NCBI GenBank assembly: GCA_002336765.1
Contig: DDES01000105.1
Location: 1 to 18,899 of the forward strand
DNA length: 18,899 nucleotides
Direction: 5' to 3'
DNA from: Novosphingobium sp. UBA1948
GTDB taxonomy: Bacteria > Pseudomonadota > Alphaproteobacteria > Sphingomonadales > Sphingomonadaceae
Position numbers and translations under genes: made by a program. Below, piece after piece: positions 6,622 to 13,350 of the stretch (its first letter is position 1; each line of letters begins with the position of its first letter). The notes under the pieces were generated by a model. The model was given only the letters and a program-made list of their open reading frames with translations. It was not told where the DNA came from and did no database searches.

Positions 6622-7680
6622 TTACAGGCGCGCCAAGACCGCATCCCCGATTTCACTGGTGGATGCGGTGCCGCCCAGATCGCCGCCGCGGATACCATCG
6701 GCCAGAGCCTTGGCCACCGCCGCCTCGATTCGGCCCGCTTCTGCTTCCAGCCCCAGCGAGTGGCGCAGCAGCATCGCCGCCGAGAGGATCGTTGCCATCG
6801 GGTTGGCCTTGTTCTGGCCCGCGATGTCGGGCGCGCTGCCGTGGATCGGTTCATACAGGCCCACCGTACCATAGGCGGTCTGGCGCGTGCCCAGCGAGGC
6901 CGAGGCCAGCAGGCCGATCGAACCCACGCACATGCTGGCCTGATCCGACAGGATATCGCCGAACATATTGCCCGTCACCACCACATCGAACTGGCCCGGA
7001 TTACGCACCAGCTGCATCGCGGCATTGTCGACATACATATGGGTCAGCTCGACGTCGGGATAGTGGGCCGACACCTCGATCACCACATCGCGCCACAGCT
7101 GGAAGGTTTCCAGCACATTGGCCTTGTCCACGCTGCACAGCTTGCCACGGCGGCCCTGCGCCGCCTTGAAGGCGACATGGGCGATGCGCGCCACCTCATC
7201 CTCGGCATAGGACATGATATCCCAGCCCTGACGGCGGCCATCCTCCAGCTTGCGGATGCCCTTCTCGCCGAAATAGACGTCGCCATTCAACTCGCGCACG
7301 ATCAGCAGGTCGATCGCACTGGCGACTTCGGGACGCAGCGCCGAGAAATCCTCCATGCCCGCAAACAGCTTGGCAGGGCGCAGGTTGGCGAACAGCGAGA
7401 GATGCTGGCGCAGGCCGAGAATGGCCTGTTCGGGGCGCAGTGCGCGCTCCAGATGGTCGCAGGAGAAATCGCCCACCGCGCCGAACAGGATGCCGTCCAC
7501 GCTGGCGGCAATATCCTTGGTGGCCTGCGGCAGGGGATGGCCATGCTTGTAATAGGCCGCGCCGCCCACATCGCCCTCGACCATCTCGAGACCGGCAATG
7601 GCCAGAGCCTCCAGCACACGCACCGCTTCGCGCGTTACTTCCGGCCCGATCCCGTCGCCTGCAAACACCGCAATTTTCAT
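6622..7680 (-). CDS. leuB: 3-isopropylmalate dehydrogenase
   Basis: At 352 residues this is a full-length LeuB, which oxidises and decarboxylates 3-isopropylmalate with NAD in leucine synthesis, as a cytoplasmic homodimer. It opens with AVFAGDGIGPEV (4-15). Substrate-binding arginines lie in RQHLSLFANLRP (R91, R101) and at R129; the catalytic Tyr is Y136 in VYFGEKG and the catalytic Lys is K186 in SVDKANVLET. Metal-binding aspartates are D218 (YVDNAAMQLV) and D242/D246 (GDILSDQASM). The NAD loop is HGSAPDIAGQNKANP. The ATG at 7680 has AAGGG upstream. No leuC or leuD is nearby; it sits between recO (15 nt upstream) and the GT2-GtrA gene in what looks like one operon. Confidence 0.96.
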   Translation of the reverse strand: MKIAVFAGDGIGPEVTREAVRVLEALAIAGLEMVEGDVGGAAYYKHGHPLPQATKDIAASVDGILFGAVGDFSCDHLERALRPEQAILGLRQHLSLFANLRPAKLFAGMEDFSALRPEVASAIDLLIVRELNGDVYFGEKGIRKLEDGRRQGWDIMSYAEDEVARIAHVAFKAAQGRRGKLCSVDKANVLETFQLWRDVVIEVSAHYPDVELTHMYVDNAAMQLVRNPGQFDVVVTGNMFGDILSDQASMCVGSIGLLASASLGTRQTAYGTVGLYEPIHGSAPDIAGQNKANPMATILSAAMLLRHSLGLEAEAGRIEAAVAKALADGIRGGDLGGTASTSEIGDAVLARL

Positions 7681-7695
7681 AAGCCTGCCCTTCTA

Positions 7696-8307
7696 TCAGC
7701 CAGCGCCGCCGATCCTGCCCAGCCGCTGGCGCAACATGTCGCGCGCTCCCATAACATCGCCGCGCCGATCGGCAAGCAGATAGCGCGCCAAAAACCCGCC
7801 AATCCGGTCAAATTGCGCCAGTTGGGCGGCCCAGTCCTCCGCCTGTGCGCGCTCCAGCCGGTCGCCATAGCCCAGTTCGCGCAGCACCAGCGCCTCATAG
7901 GCCACCAGCGCCCGTATCCAGCCCCGCGCGGATGGCGCATGGCACACCGCATCGAGCAAGGCCGACAGCGCATCGTAGAGCAAGGGATAGGGATGCCGCT
8001 CGGGCAGCACCGCCACGCTCAGCGCCGTGGCCCAGTCAATGGCGGCGGCGGGCAAGGGCTCGGCCAGAAAGGGCGCCCGGCTGGCCATCAACTCCACGCG
8101 GGCAGAGGGCATCTGGCCTGCCTGCCGCACGTTCAGCTCCAGCGCCACCGTATTGCCCGCGATCAGCACCGGCCGCAGCGCCCGCCCGCGCCCGCCCGCC
8201 ACATAGGCGCCCACCATGCCGTGGCTCTCGGTCAGCGCGCGCAGGATCACCCCCACCTCGCCATGCGGCCTTGCGGCGCAGACCAGCGCGGGGGTGCGGA
8301 TCAGCAA
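7696..8307 (-). CDS. recO: DNA repair protein RecO
   Basis: The protein has 203 residues. The N-terminal OB-fold half includes TPALVCAARPHGEVGVILRALTE (5-27) and VGAYVAGGRGRALRPVLIAGN, typical of RecO, which helps load RecA on SSB-coated single-stranded DNA in the RecFOR pathway. The helical C-terminal half has YPLLYDALSALLDAV and the WIRALVAYEALVLRELGYG pattern. It is shorter than the E. coli protein (about 242) and lacks the four-cysteine zinc site of many homologues; only two isolated cysteines remain. The start appears to be TTG at 8307, directly adjoining the stop codon of the amidohydrolase gene, which suggests translational coupling. No ATG offers a better N-terminus. Confidence 0.85.
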   Translation of the reverse strand: MLIRTPALVCAARPHGEVGVILRALTESHGMVGAYVAGGRGRALRPVLIAGNTVALELNVRQAGQMPSARVELMASRAPFLAEPLPAAAIDWATALSVAVLPERHPYPLLYDALSALLDAVCHAPSARGWIRALVAYEALVLRELGYGDRLERAQAEDWAAQLAQFDRIGGFLARYLLADRRGDVMGARDMLRQRLGRIGGAG

Positions 8308-9585
8308 TCAGAACCCCTTGGCGATCTTGCCGCCCTTCATCACAAAGCCGACCTTTTGCAGTACTGTCACATCCCTGAGTGGATCGCCGTCCACCGCGAT
8401 GATGTCGGCATAACGGCCCGCGGCAATCGCCCCCACGTCGCCGCTACGGCCCAAGGCCTCGGCGGCGTTGCGCGTGGCGGCCTGAACGGCCTGCACCGGC
8501 GTCATGCCCCATGTCACCATCGTGGCGAATTGCTTGGCATTGTCGCCATTGGGATAGACGCCGCCATCGCTGCCGAACACCATCTTCACCCCCGCCTGAT
8601 GCGCGGCGCGGAAGGTCTGGCGCTGCTTCAACCCGATGGCGCGTTCCTTTTCGAGGCTTTCGGCAAAGACACCGTTTTTCGCGCCTTCCGACAGGATATA
8701 GTCGTCGTTGTAGATATCCATCGAGAAGGCCGCGCCCTTCTCCTTGGCGAGCTGGAAGCTGGTGGCATCAGCCAGACTGGCATGCTCGATCGTGTCCACG
8801 CCCGCGCGCAGTGCCACATTGATCCCTTCGGTGCCATGCGCGTGCACCGCCACCTTCATGCCCAGCATATGGGCCTCCTCCACCACCGCGCGGATCTCGT
8901 CATAGGTCAGTTGCTGGCCGCCCACGCTGTCAGTCTTGGAGAACACGCCGCCGGTCATGCAGACCTTGATAACCTCGGCGCCGAACTTGCGGTTCTTGCG
9001 CACCAGCGCGCGGAACTCGTCGGGCGAATTGGCGATCTGGGGGCTGGGCGGCTGGATCGAGGGCGGGAATTCGGTGGCGTCGCAATGGCCGCCGGTCACC
9101 CCGATCGAATAGGCGGCGGGCACGATGCGCGGACCGGGCACATAGCCGCCCTCGATCCCCTGCTTCAGCGCGACATCATCATAATTGCCAGCGCCCACAT
9201 TGCGCACCGTGGTAAAGCCCGCCTCCAGCGTCTTCTTCGCATTGGCCACGCCCACCACGGTCCAGAACGTGTCGGTATATTCAAGGCCGCGATAGCCCGA
9301 CAGGCGCGGATCGGCGGTGAGATGCACATGCATGTCGATCAGGCCGGGCAACAGTGTACGCTCGCCCAGATCGATCACCTTCGCCCCTGCCGGCACCGCA
9401 TCGCCCGCCTTGCCAACCGCGACGATCCGCTCGCCATCGACCACCACCTGCACGCCATCCACCGTCTTGCCTGCCAGCACATCGACCATATGCGCCGCCT
9501 TCACCACCACGGTATCGGCCAAAGCGGGCGAAGCGGCCAGCGGCACAGTGGCAGCGGCGGCAAGAAGCGAGACGGCAAGGCGCAT
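8308..9585 (-). CDS. Secreted metal-dependent amidohydrolase (Xaa-Pro/Arg-peptidase-like)
   Basis: This 425-residue protein begins with a signal peptide (LAVSLLAAAATVPLAAS, cleavage likely after ALA at 23), so it should act in the periplasm. The amidohydrolase-superfamily TIM-barrel motifs are all present: HVH (H86, H88), the bridging lysine K207 in EVIKVCMTGGV, H248 in VAVHAHG, H268 in DTIEHAS and the catalytic aspartate D340 in VFGSDGG. The C-terminal strand ADIIAVDGDPLRDV returns to the small beta-domain. The best fit is the imidazolonepropionase-like subgroup that includes zinc carboxypeptidases for Xaa-Arg/Lys dipeptides and Xaa-Pro dipeptidase-like enzymes; exact substrate unknown. ATG 9585 is chosen because the signal peptide starts there and GGGAG lies upstream. 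The stop abuts recO. Confidence 0.9.
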   Translation of the reverse strand: MRLAVSLLAAAATVPLAASPALADTVVVKAAHMVDVLAGKTVDGVQVVVDGERIVAVGKAGDAVPAGAKVIDLGERTLLPGLIDMHVHLTADPRLSGYRGLEYTDTFWTVVGVANAKKTLEAGFTTVRNVGAGNYDDVALKQGIEGGYVPGPRIVPAAYSIGVTGGHCDATEFPPSIQPPSPQIANSPDEFRALVRKNRKFGAEVIKVCMTGGVFSKTDSVGGQQLTYDEIRAVVEEAHMLGMKVAVHAHGTEGINVALRAGVDTIEHASLADATSFQLAKEKGAAFSMDIYNDDYILSEGAKNGVFAESLEKERAIGLKQRQTFRAAHQAGVKMVFGSDGGVYPNGDNAKQFATMVTWGMTPVQAVQAATRNAAEALGRSGDVGAIAAGRYADIIAVDGDPLRDVTVLQKVGFVMKGGKIAKGF

Positions 9586-9740
9586 GAAAGGTGAACTCCC
9601 TGAAACAGACCCGGCGCGACGAAAGATCACGCCGCGTCTGCCTGCCAGCGCTAAATCGCCCCGCCGCATCGCGCAAGCCGGACGGGCCAGATCATCCGCG
9701 GCTTTCCACCGGCACCGGCACATGGGCCGTAGCGCAAGAC

Positions 9741-10706
9741 TCAGGCCCCGTCCCCCACCCCTTCCTTGGGCGAGACATAGCTGGCATCATGAATGAAGGG
9801 CATCGGCGCTCCTTCACGCAGCGCGGCCAGAACGGCGTCAAAACCGGTCCGGCACCGGAAACCCAAATCGCGCTCGATAGCGGAGGGGTCATAGACCCTG
9901 CCCAGACTGCGCGGCAGCGACCATCCCTTCCGCGTGTAGAGCGCGGCAGCATCAGGATAAAGGCGCGCGACGAGGCCCGCAGCATCCTGCTTCAACGCCG
10001 CCACATCCCCGCGCCCGAAAGGCGGCGGGGCAGACACGATATAGGTGCCAAAGCCAATGTCAGGCGCCTTGACCAGCGCGACCTCGTGCGCCGCGGCGCA
10101 GTCCTCCACCGTCAGACGGCGGTTGAGAAACTCGTTGGCCTTGGTGTTCTCGCCCGACAGATCGCGGTCGGTGTCGTCATCCTCGGGAAAGAACCGCGCC
10201 GTGCGCAGGATCACGACCGGCAGGCCATGCTGTTTGTGGATCAGGCCACACATCGCCTCGGCGGCCAGTTTGGTGATGCCATAGATGTTGCGCGGGGCCA
10301 GCGGGCCACTACTCTCGTCGAGCCACACCGCCTCTTGCGCCGTCTCGTCACGGATCGCCTGCGTGATCATCAGCGAGGTGGTGGAGGTAAAGACGAAACG
10401 CCCCGCCCCATGCGCCACGGCGGCCTCGAGCAGGTTGAGCGTGCCGGTAATGTTGACATCGACAAAGGCCTGTCGCGGATAACGCGCGATGTCCGGCTTG
10501 TGCAGCGCGGCGGCATGGACCACGCCCTCAAACCCGTGCCGCGCGAACAGATCGTCCACCAGCGCGCGGTCGGCCACGCTGCCCACTACATCCGTGGTGG
10601 CGCCGGCGGCGATATCCAGCCCGACCACCTCGTGCCCCGCATGGCGCAGCCGTGGCCCCAGAAAGCGCCCCAGCCAGCCCGATGATCCTGTCAAAAGAAT
10701 GCGCAT
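9741..10706 (-). CDS. NAD(P)-dependent epimerase/dehydratase (extended SDR)
   Basis: The protein has 321 residues and a Rossmann N-terminus RILLTGSSGWLGRFL with the TGxxGxxG signature (6-13). D31 at the end of the second strand favours NAD over NADP. Further features are HAAALHKPD (65-72), DVNITGTLNLLEAA (83-96), the catalytic serine/threonine stretch FTSTTS (106-111) and YGITK (Y142, K146), the active-site Tyr-Lys pair. The C-terminal half, with LNRRLTVEDCAAAHEVAL, resembles sugar-nucleotide epimerases, but the substrate cannot be fixed. ATG 10706 is preferred over an in-frame GTG two codons earlier because homologues start at MRILLTG. It lies 155 nt upstream of the amidohydrolase gene on the same strand, perhaps with its own promoter. 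I see no gene in that 155-nt gap. Confidence 0.88.
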   Translation of the reverse strand: MRILLTGSSGWLGRFLGPRLRHAGHEVVGLDIAAGATTDVVGSVADRALVDDLFARHGFEGVVHAAALHKPDIARYPRQAFVDVNITGTLNLLEAAVAHGAGRFVFTSTTSLMITQAIRDETAQEAVWLDESSGPLAPRNIYGITKLAAEAMCGLIHKQHGLPVVILRTARFFPEDDDTDRDLSGENTKANEFLNRRLTVEDCAAAHEVALVKAPDIGFGTYIVSAPPPFGRGDVAALKQDAAGLVARLYPDAAALYTRKGWSLPRSLGRVYDPSAIERDLGFRCRTGFDAVLAALREGAPMPFIHDASYVSPKEGVGDGA

Positions 10707-10880
10707 GGGCACGGGCTATCAAAGACCGGCCCGATTGAACAGGGGATCGGGCGCGGGTCAGCGATTAAGCATTGGACGCAAGCGGATAATTCCTTTAGTC
10801 CACCCAAACCGCCAGTATTCCTCTATCAAGCACTGTCGGCTGAGAGTTCCCGTGCTCCCGCTTGGTCCGGAGCATAATGG

Positions 10881-11486
10881 ATGAACCAGCGCAGCATAGC
10901 CCTATCCGCCGCTTTGCCCGCGCCATCCGCCTATACGCCCGCCAACGATGCCCCTTCTACAACGGAGATCGCCCATACTACGCTGTTGGCGGGGTGCCGC
11001 TTTCTGATGGCGCGCGCGGCAGACGCAAGGGCCGATGCCCCCGCCGCGCGCAACGCGGGGGAACGCCATGTCCGCCTGCGTGTGGCGGGCAACCATCTCA
11101 AGGAACTCGATCGTTTCCTCGAAGTGCTGATCGCGGCCTGCCACCTGCCCCGCGGTGCTCTTGCCCTGCCGGTGGCGGGAGTGCACCGGCCACGCCTGCG
11201 CGCGATCGGACGCCTGCGCGCGGCAGCCTGCCAGGGTCATGCCGAAAGGTTTGGTACAAGGTTCATCAAGGATCTGGCCGTGGCCGCACCGGGGTTGGAC
11301 CGCAATGTGCCGTCCACCACCACGCCCCCCCCGATCTGCGCGGCAACATTGGCCGAAATCGCGCATTTTTACCTGTCGCTGGCCGAAGTTCTGGTCGCGG
11401 CCCATGGCCAGCATGCCGTCGACCTTGACTTTGCGGGGGTTCTGCCCCATATGGATCGGGCTATCGTCGTCTGCGACGGAAATTGA
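10881..11486 (+). CDS. Hypothetical protein, alpha-helical
   Basis: The 201-residue product is not a family I recognise. Codon choice has a high third-position GC throughout, as in its neighbours, which supports this frame over competing ones on both strands. After a low-complexity N-terminus (1-30) come helical segments: LLAGCRFLMARAADARADA (35-53), LKELDRFLEVLIAACHLP (73-90) and TLAEIAHFYLSLAEVLVAAHG. No signal peptide or transmembrane helix is seen. The start has GGAG about ten nt upstream, and a GATAAT hexamer at 10785-10790 could be a -10 element without a good -35 partner. The gene is followed by a hairpin with a T-rich tail before the cold-shock gene. A small regulatory or structural role is possible but unsupported. 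Confidence 0.7.
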   Translation: MNQRSIALSAALPAPSAYTPANDAPSTTEIAHTTLLAGCRFLMARAADARADAPAARNAGERHVRLRVAGNHLKELDRFLEVLIAACHLPRGALALPVAGVHRPRLRAIGRLRAAACQGHAERFGTRFIKDLAVAAPGLDRNVPSTTTPPPICAATLAEIAHFYLSLAEVLVAAHGQHAVDLDFAGVLPHMDRAIVVCDGN

Positions 11487-11529
11487 CGCTGCATCGCGGC
11501 TCTCCTTCCTTTCTCACGCCCTCGGCTCC

Positions 11530-11560
11530 GTCCGCGCTGTTGCGGGCGGGTTTCTCGTTT
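11530..11560 (+). terminator. Hairpin with T-rich tail between hypothetical gene and cspA
   Basis: GTCCGC (11530-11535) pairs with GCGGGC (11542-11547), including one G-U pair, around a GCTGTT loop. It is followed within a few bases by TTTCTCGTTTTC. This is a plausible intrinsic terminator for the upstream gene. Because it also lies 33 nt before the cold-shock start codon, it could instead be a structured part of the cspA leader if transcription starts further upstream. Confidence 0.4.
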
Positions 11561-11579
11561 TCGTGAAAAGGAAACAACC

Positions 11580-11786
11580 ATGCCAGTAGGCACCGTCAAA
11601 TTTTTCAACACCGACAAGGGTTACGGTTTCATCGCTCCGGAAGACGGCGGCAATGACAGCTTCGTGCACATCAGCGCTGTCCAGCAGGCGGGCCTCGGCA
11701 CGCTGAACAAGGATCAGCGCGTGAGCTACGAAGTCGAGACCGACCGTCGTGGCAAGCAGTCGGCGGTCAATCTCGCTTCGGCCTGA
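11580..11786 (+). CDS. CspA-family cold-shock protein
   Basis: A complete single cold-shock domain of 68 residues, which binds single-stranded RNA and DNA and melts structure in mRNA. RNP1 is KGYGFI (13-18) and RNP2 is FVHIS (28-32); the start GTVKFFNTDKGYGFI is diagnostic. The family is normally 65-70 residues, so it is intact. AAAAGGA lies eight nt upstream of the ATG and gives a strong ribosome-binding site. The 93-nt gap upstream is T-rich and partly structured, as in many cold-shock genes whose leaders control translation at low temperature; that control is inferred. Paralogues are common, so a numbered symbol is not given. Confidence 0.96.
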   Translation: MPVGTVKFFNTDKGYGFIAPEDGGNDSFVHISAVQQAGLGTLNKDQRVSYEVETDRRGKQSAVNLASA

Positions 11787-12054
11787 TCGCACCCCCGATT
11801 TTCCAAAGTGCCGAAGTTCGCCGGAGTTCCGCAGGGACTTTTCCGGGAACTGTCCGTCCTGTCGCGGGCTCTGCTCCTGACAGGGTGGCCCGCGTTCGGC
11901 CCGCTTGATCCGCCCTCGTTTGCGAGGGTGAGATCGTGGGCTGGACGCGGGAAACGGGCCGTCTGACAAGGCGCCCTTCCCTGCAAAACAACCTCAATAT
12001 TCCCTATCGCGGCATAGCATGCCGCATCTTTACCGAGTTCCCCAAAACACTGAT
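11787..12054. other. Structured noncoding stretch downstream of cspA
   Basis: No convincing gene is seen in these 268 bases. Two hairpins stand out. CCGTCCTGTC (11854-11863) pairs with GACAGGGTGG (11879-11888), 10 bp with two G-U pairs and a 15-nt loop. CGCCCTCG (11911-11918) pairs with CGAGGGTG (11923-11930), 8 bp with one G-U pair and a TTTG tetraloop. Neither is followed by a T-run. The stretch may be the cspA 3' UTR, a small RNA, or the leader of the small gene that follows. Base composition drops to AT-rich around 11985-12070, where a promoter for the small genes could lie. Confidence 0.4.
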
Positions 12055-12189
12055 ATGCATCATATTTCCAAAATTTTCCGCTCCACGATCAAATCGCTTT
12101 CCCTCCATCGCCGCCCGCCGGTAGCCGCCCCTTCGGGCCTGCTGACCACCGCCGAATTGCGGCGCCTTGTGGCTGATATGGTGGATTGA
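12055..12189 (+). CDS. Small protein (44 aa), function unknown
   Basis: A short reading frame gives a basic N-terminal half (MHHISKIFRSTIKSLSLHRR) and an amphipathic C-terminal helix ending SGLLTTAELRRLVADMVD. The LTTAELRRLVADMVD ending looks like a genuine protein segment, and from the middle onward the codons carry the GC-rich third positions of the neighbourhood. An in-frame ATG at 12019 would give 56 residues, but its extra codons have low third-position GC; neither start has a clear Shine-Dalgarno sequence. It ends 37 nt before the next small gene, so the two may be co-transcribed. No known family is recognised. A chance frame cannot be excluded. Confidence 0.45.
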   Translation: MHHISKIFRSTIKSLSLHRRPPVAAPSGLLTTAELRRLVADMVD

Positions 12190-12226
12190 CCCGACACCCC
12201 ATCCCTCCCGCCGGAACAGGATCGCC

Positions 12227-12427
12227 ATGACCGCCACCAGCATCTTCTACCGGGCCTGCGCCGAGCAAAGCCGGCGCCACGCCAAGGATAGCCAACTGGC
12301 CAATGTGCGCGAGCGCCACCTGTCTTCGGCGGCGGCATGGGAAGCCATTGCCGACCGCACCGAAAAGACCGAGGCCAGCCGCCTTGCGCGCCAGCCGGTC
12401 ACCACCGAGCCACCCGCCGCTGACTAG
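12227..12427 (+). CDS. Small conserved-looking hypothetical protein (66 aa)
   Basis: The product is a 66-residue charged, helical protein: IFYRACAEQSRRHAKDSQ (6-23), LANVRERHLSSAAAWEAIA (24-42), then DRTEKTEASRLARQ. The NVRERxLxSAAAWEAxAxRxE pattern resembles short alphaproteobacterial hypothetical proteins I have seen, without a function. ACAGGA six nt before the ATG at 12227 gives a good ribosome-binding site, which decides against the in-frame GTG at 12167 that would overlap the preceding small gene. There is no signal peptide or membrane segment. It converges on the phosphatase gene with a 30-nt gap. Confidence 0.65.
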   Translation: MTATSIFYRACAEQSRRHAKDSQLANVRERHLSSAAAWEAIADRTEKTEASRLARQPVTTEPPAAD

Positions 12428-12457
12428 ACATCAGCGGACGGGTCTGCTCGCCGGTGC

Positions 12458-13330
12458 TCACCCGCGCGTGGCGAGATAGAGTTTGCGCAGCCGCGCGATC
12501 TCGACCGGGCCGAGGCCCAGTTCATCCTTGAGATAGCCGGTGGCGCCGCCCTGATGCGCGTCCACCACGGCAAAGGCCGCCTCGATATAGGAGCGGTCGA
12601 CCCCCACCAGCATTTTCAGCGTCTCGGGCGGCAGCGCGGCAAAGGGGCTACTCGCCATCGCGCGGCCTGCCATCAGCTTGGCGGGATCGAGCGTCTGGTT
12701 CGAGAGCATATAGTCCGCAATCACCCCCTCACGCGGCACGCCCAGCGCGGTGAGCAGCAGCGCGGCGGCAATGCCGGTGCGATCCTTGCCAGCCGAACAG
12801 TTGAAAGCGAGCGGCGCATGGCCCGCCAGAAGCTCGCCAAACATGCGGCGATACTGGCTGTTGAACTGCGTCAACAGGCGGGGGTAGGAAGCCGCCATCG
12901 CACCGCGCACCTGCTCGGGCGTCACGCTGCGCGGATCGCCCTTGGGCAGGAATTGCCCGTTATCCATCACATAATCATCGGCCAACACGCGCGGAAAATT
13001 ATCGCGCGGCCATTGCACCGGCTCGGCACCGCGCTCGGCGGTCGAGCGGAAATCGCAGACAACCTTGATCCCGCGCTTGTCCAGCGCGGCATAGTCCGCC
13101 GCGGTCAGCCCCGTCATCGAGCCCGAACGGTAGAGCAGGCCCCATTTCACGAAGCGGCCATCGGCGGTGCGATAGCCGCCCAGATCGCGGAAATTGCGCC
13201 CGCCTTCCAGCGGCAGCACGCGTTGGTGCTGGACACCGGCAACGGCAACCGGCCGCGCCTCGAGCGCAGAATTAAAAGGAACCGCCAGCGCCAGCGCGCC
13301 AACCAGAGCGAATTTGAGAGCATAACGCAT
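12458..13330 (-). CDS. Secreted tyrosine-phosphatase-like protein (Y_phosphatase3 family)
   Basis: The 290-residue product starts with a signal peptide (YALKFALVGALALAVPFNSAL, cleavage near residue 25), placing it in the periplasm or outside. Family marks are GGRNFRDLGGYRTADG (43-58), LLYRSG, VVCDFRSTAER (90-100) and the CX5R P-loop CSAGKDRTG with nucleophile C178 and phosphate-binding R184. The residue before the cysteine is Asn, where His is usual. Relatives such as Listeria LipA and mycobacterial PtpB hydrolyse phosphotyrosine and phosphoinositides, so the substrate may be a small organophosphate. AAGGGA seven nt before the ATG at 13330 favours this start. An in-frame ATG at 13351 would overlap the receptor stop by one base. 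Expression is likely coupled to the receptor gene. Confidence 0.88.
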   Translation of the reverse strand: MRYALKFALVGALALAVPFNSALEARPVAVAGVQHQRVLPLEGGRNFRDLGGYRTADGRFVKWGLLYRSGSMTGLTAADYAALDKRGIKVVCDFRSTAERGAEPVQWPRDNFPRVLADDYVMDNGQFLPKGDPRSVTPEQVRGAMAASYPRLLTQFNSQYRRMFGELLAGHAPLAFNCSAGKDRTGIAAALLLTALGVPREGVIADYMLSNQTLDPAKLMAGRAMASSPFAALPPETLKMLVGVDRSYIEAAFAVVDAHQGGATGYLKDELGLGPVEIARLRKLYLATRG

Positions 13331-13350
13331 GGCGGTTCCCTTCGCAGTCA

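Noticed and set aside
5552..6874. A 440-codon plus-strand frame
   Set aside because: Antisense to the GT2-GtrA gene and the end of leuB; His/Gln/Gly-rich shadow.
6760..9594. A 944-codon open frame on the plus strand
   Set aside because: It lies antisense to leuB, recO and the amidohydrolase gene, all clearly real. Its product is rich in His, Gln, Arg and Gly with no domain; long antisense frames are expected in GC-rich genomes.
10902..11450. A 182-codon minus-strand frame opposite the hypothetical gene at 10881
   Set aside because: The plus-strand frame has the expected GC-rich third positions and a ribosome-binding site; the minus frame has neither.
11936..12124. A 62-codon plus-strand frame across the noncoding stretch
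   Set aside because: No ribosome-binding site, mixed codon use, and overlap with the more convincing small frame at 12055.
12439..12464. CGGGT/ACCCG hairpin between the 66-aa gene and the phosphatase gene
   Set aside because: Only 5 bp, partly inside the coding end, no T-run; not convincing as a terminator.
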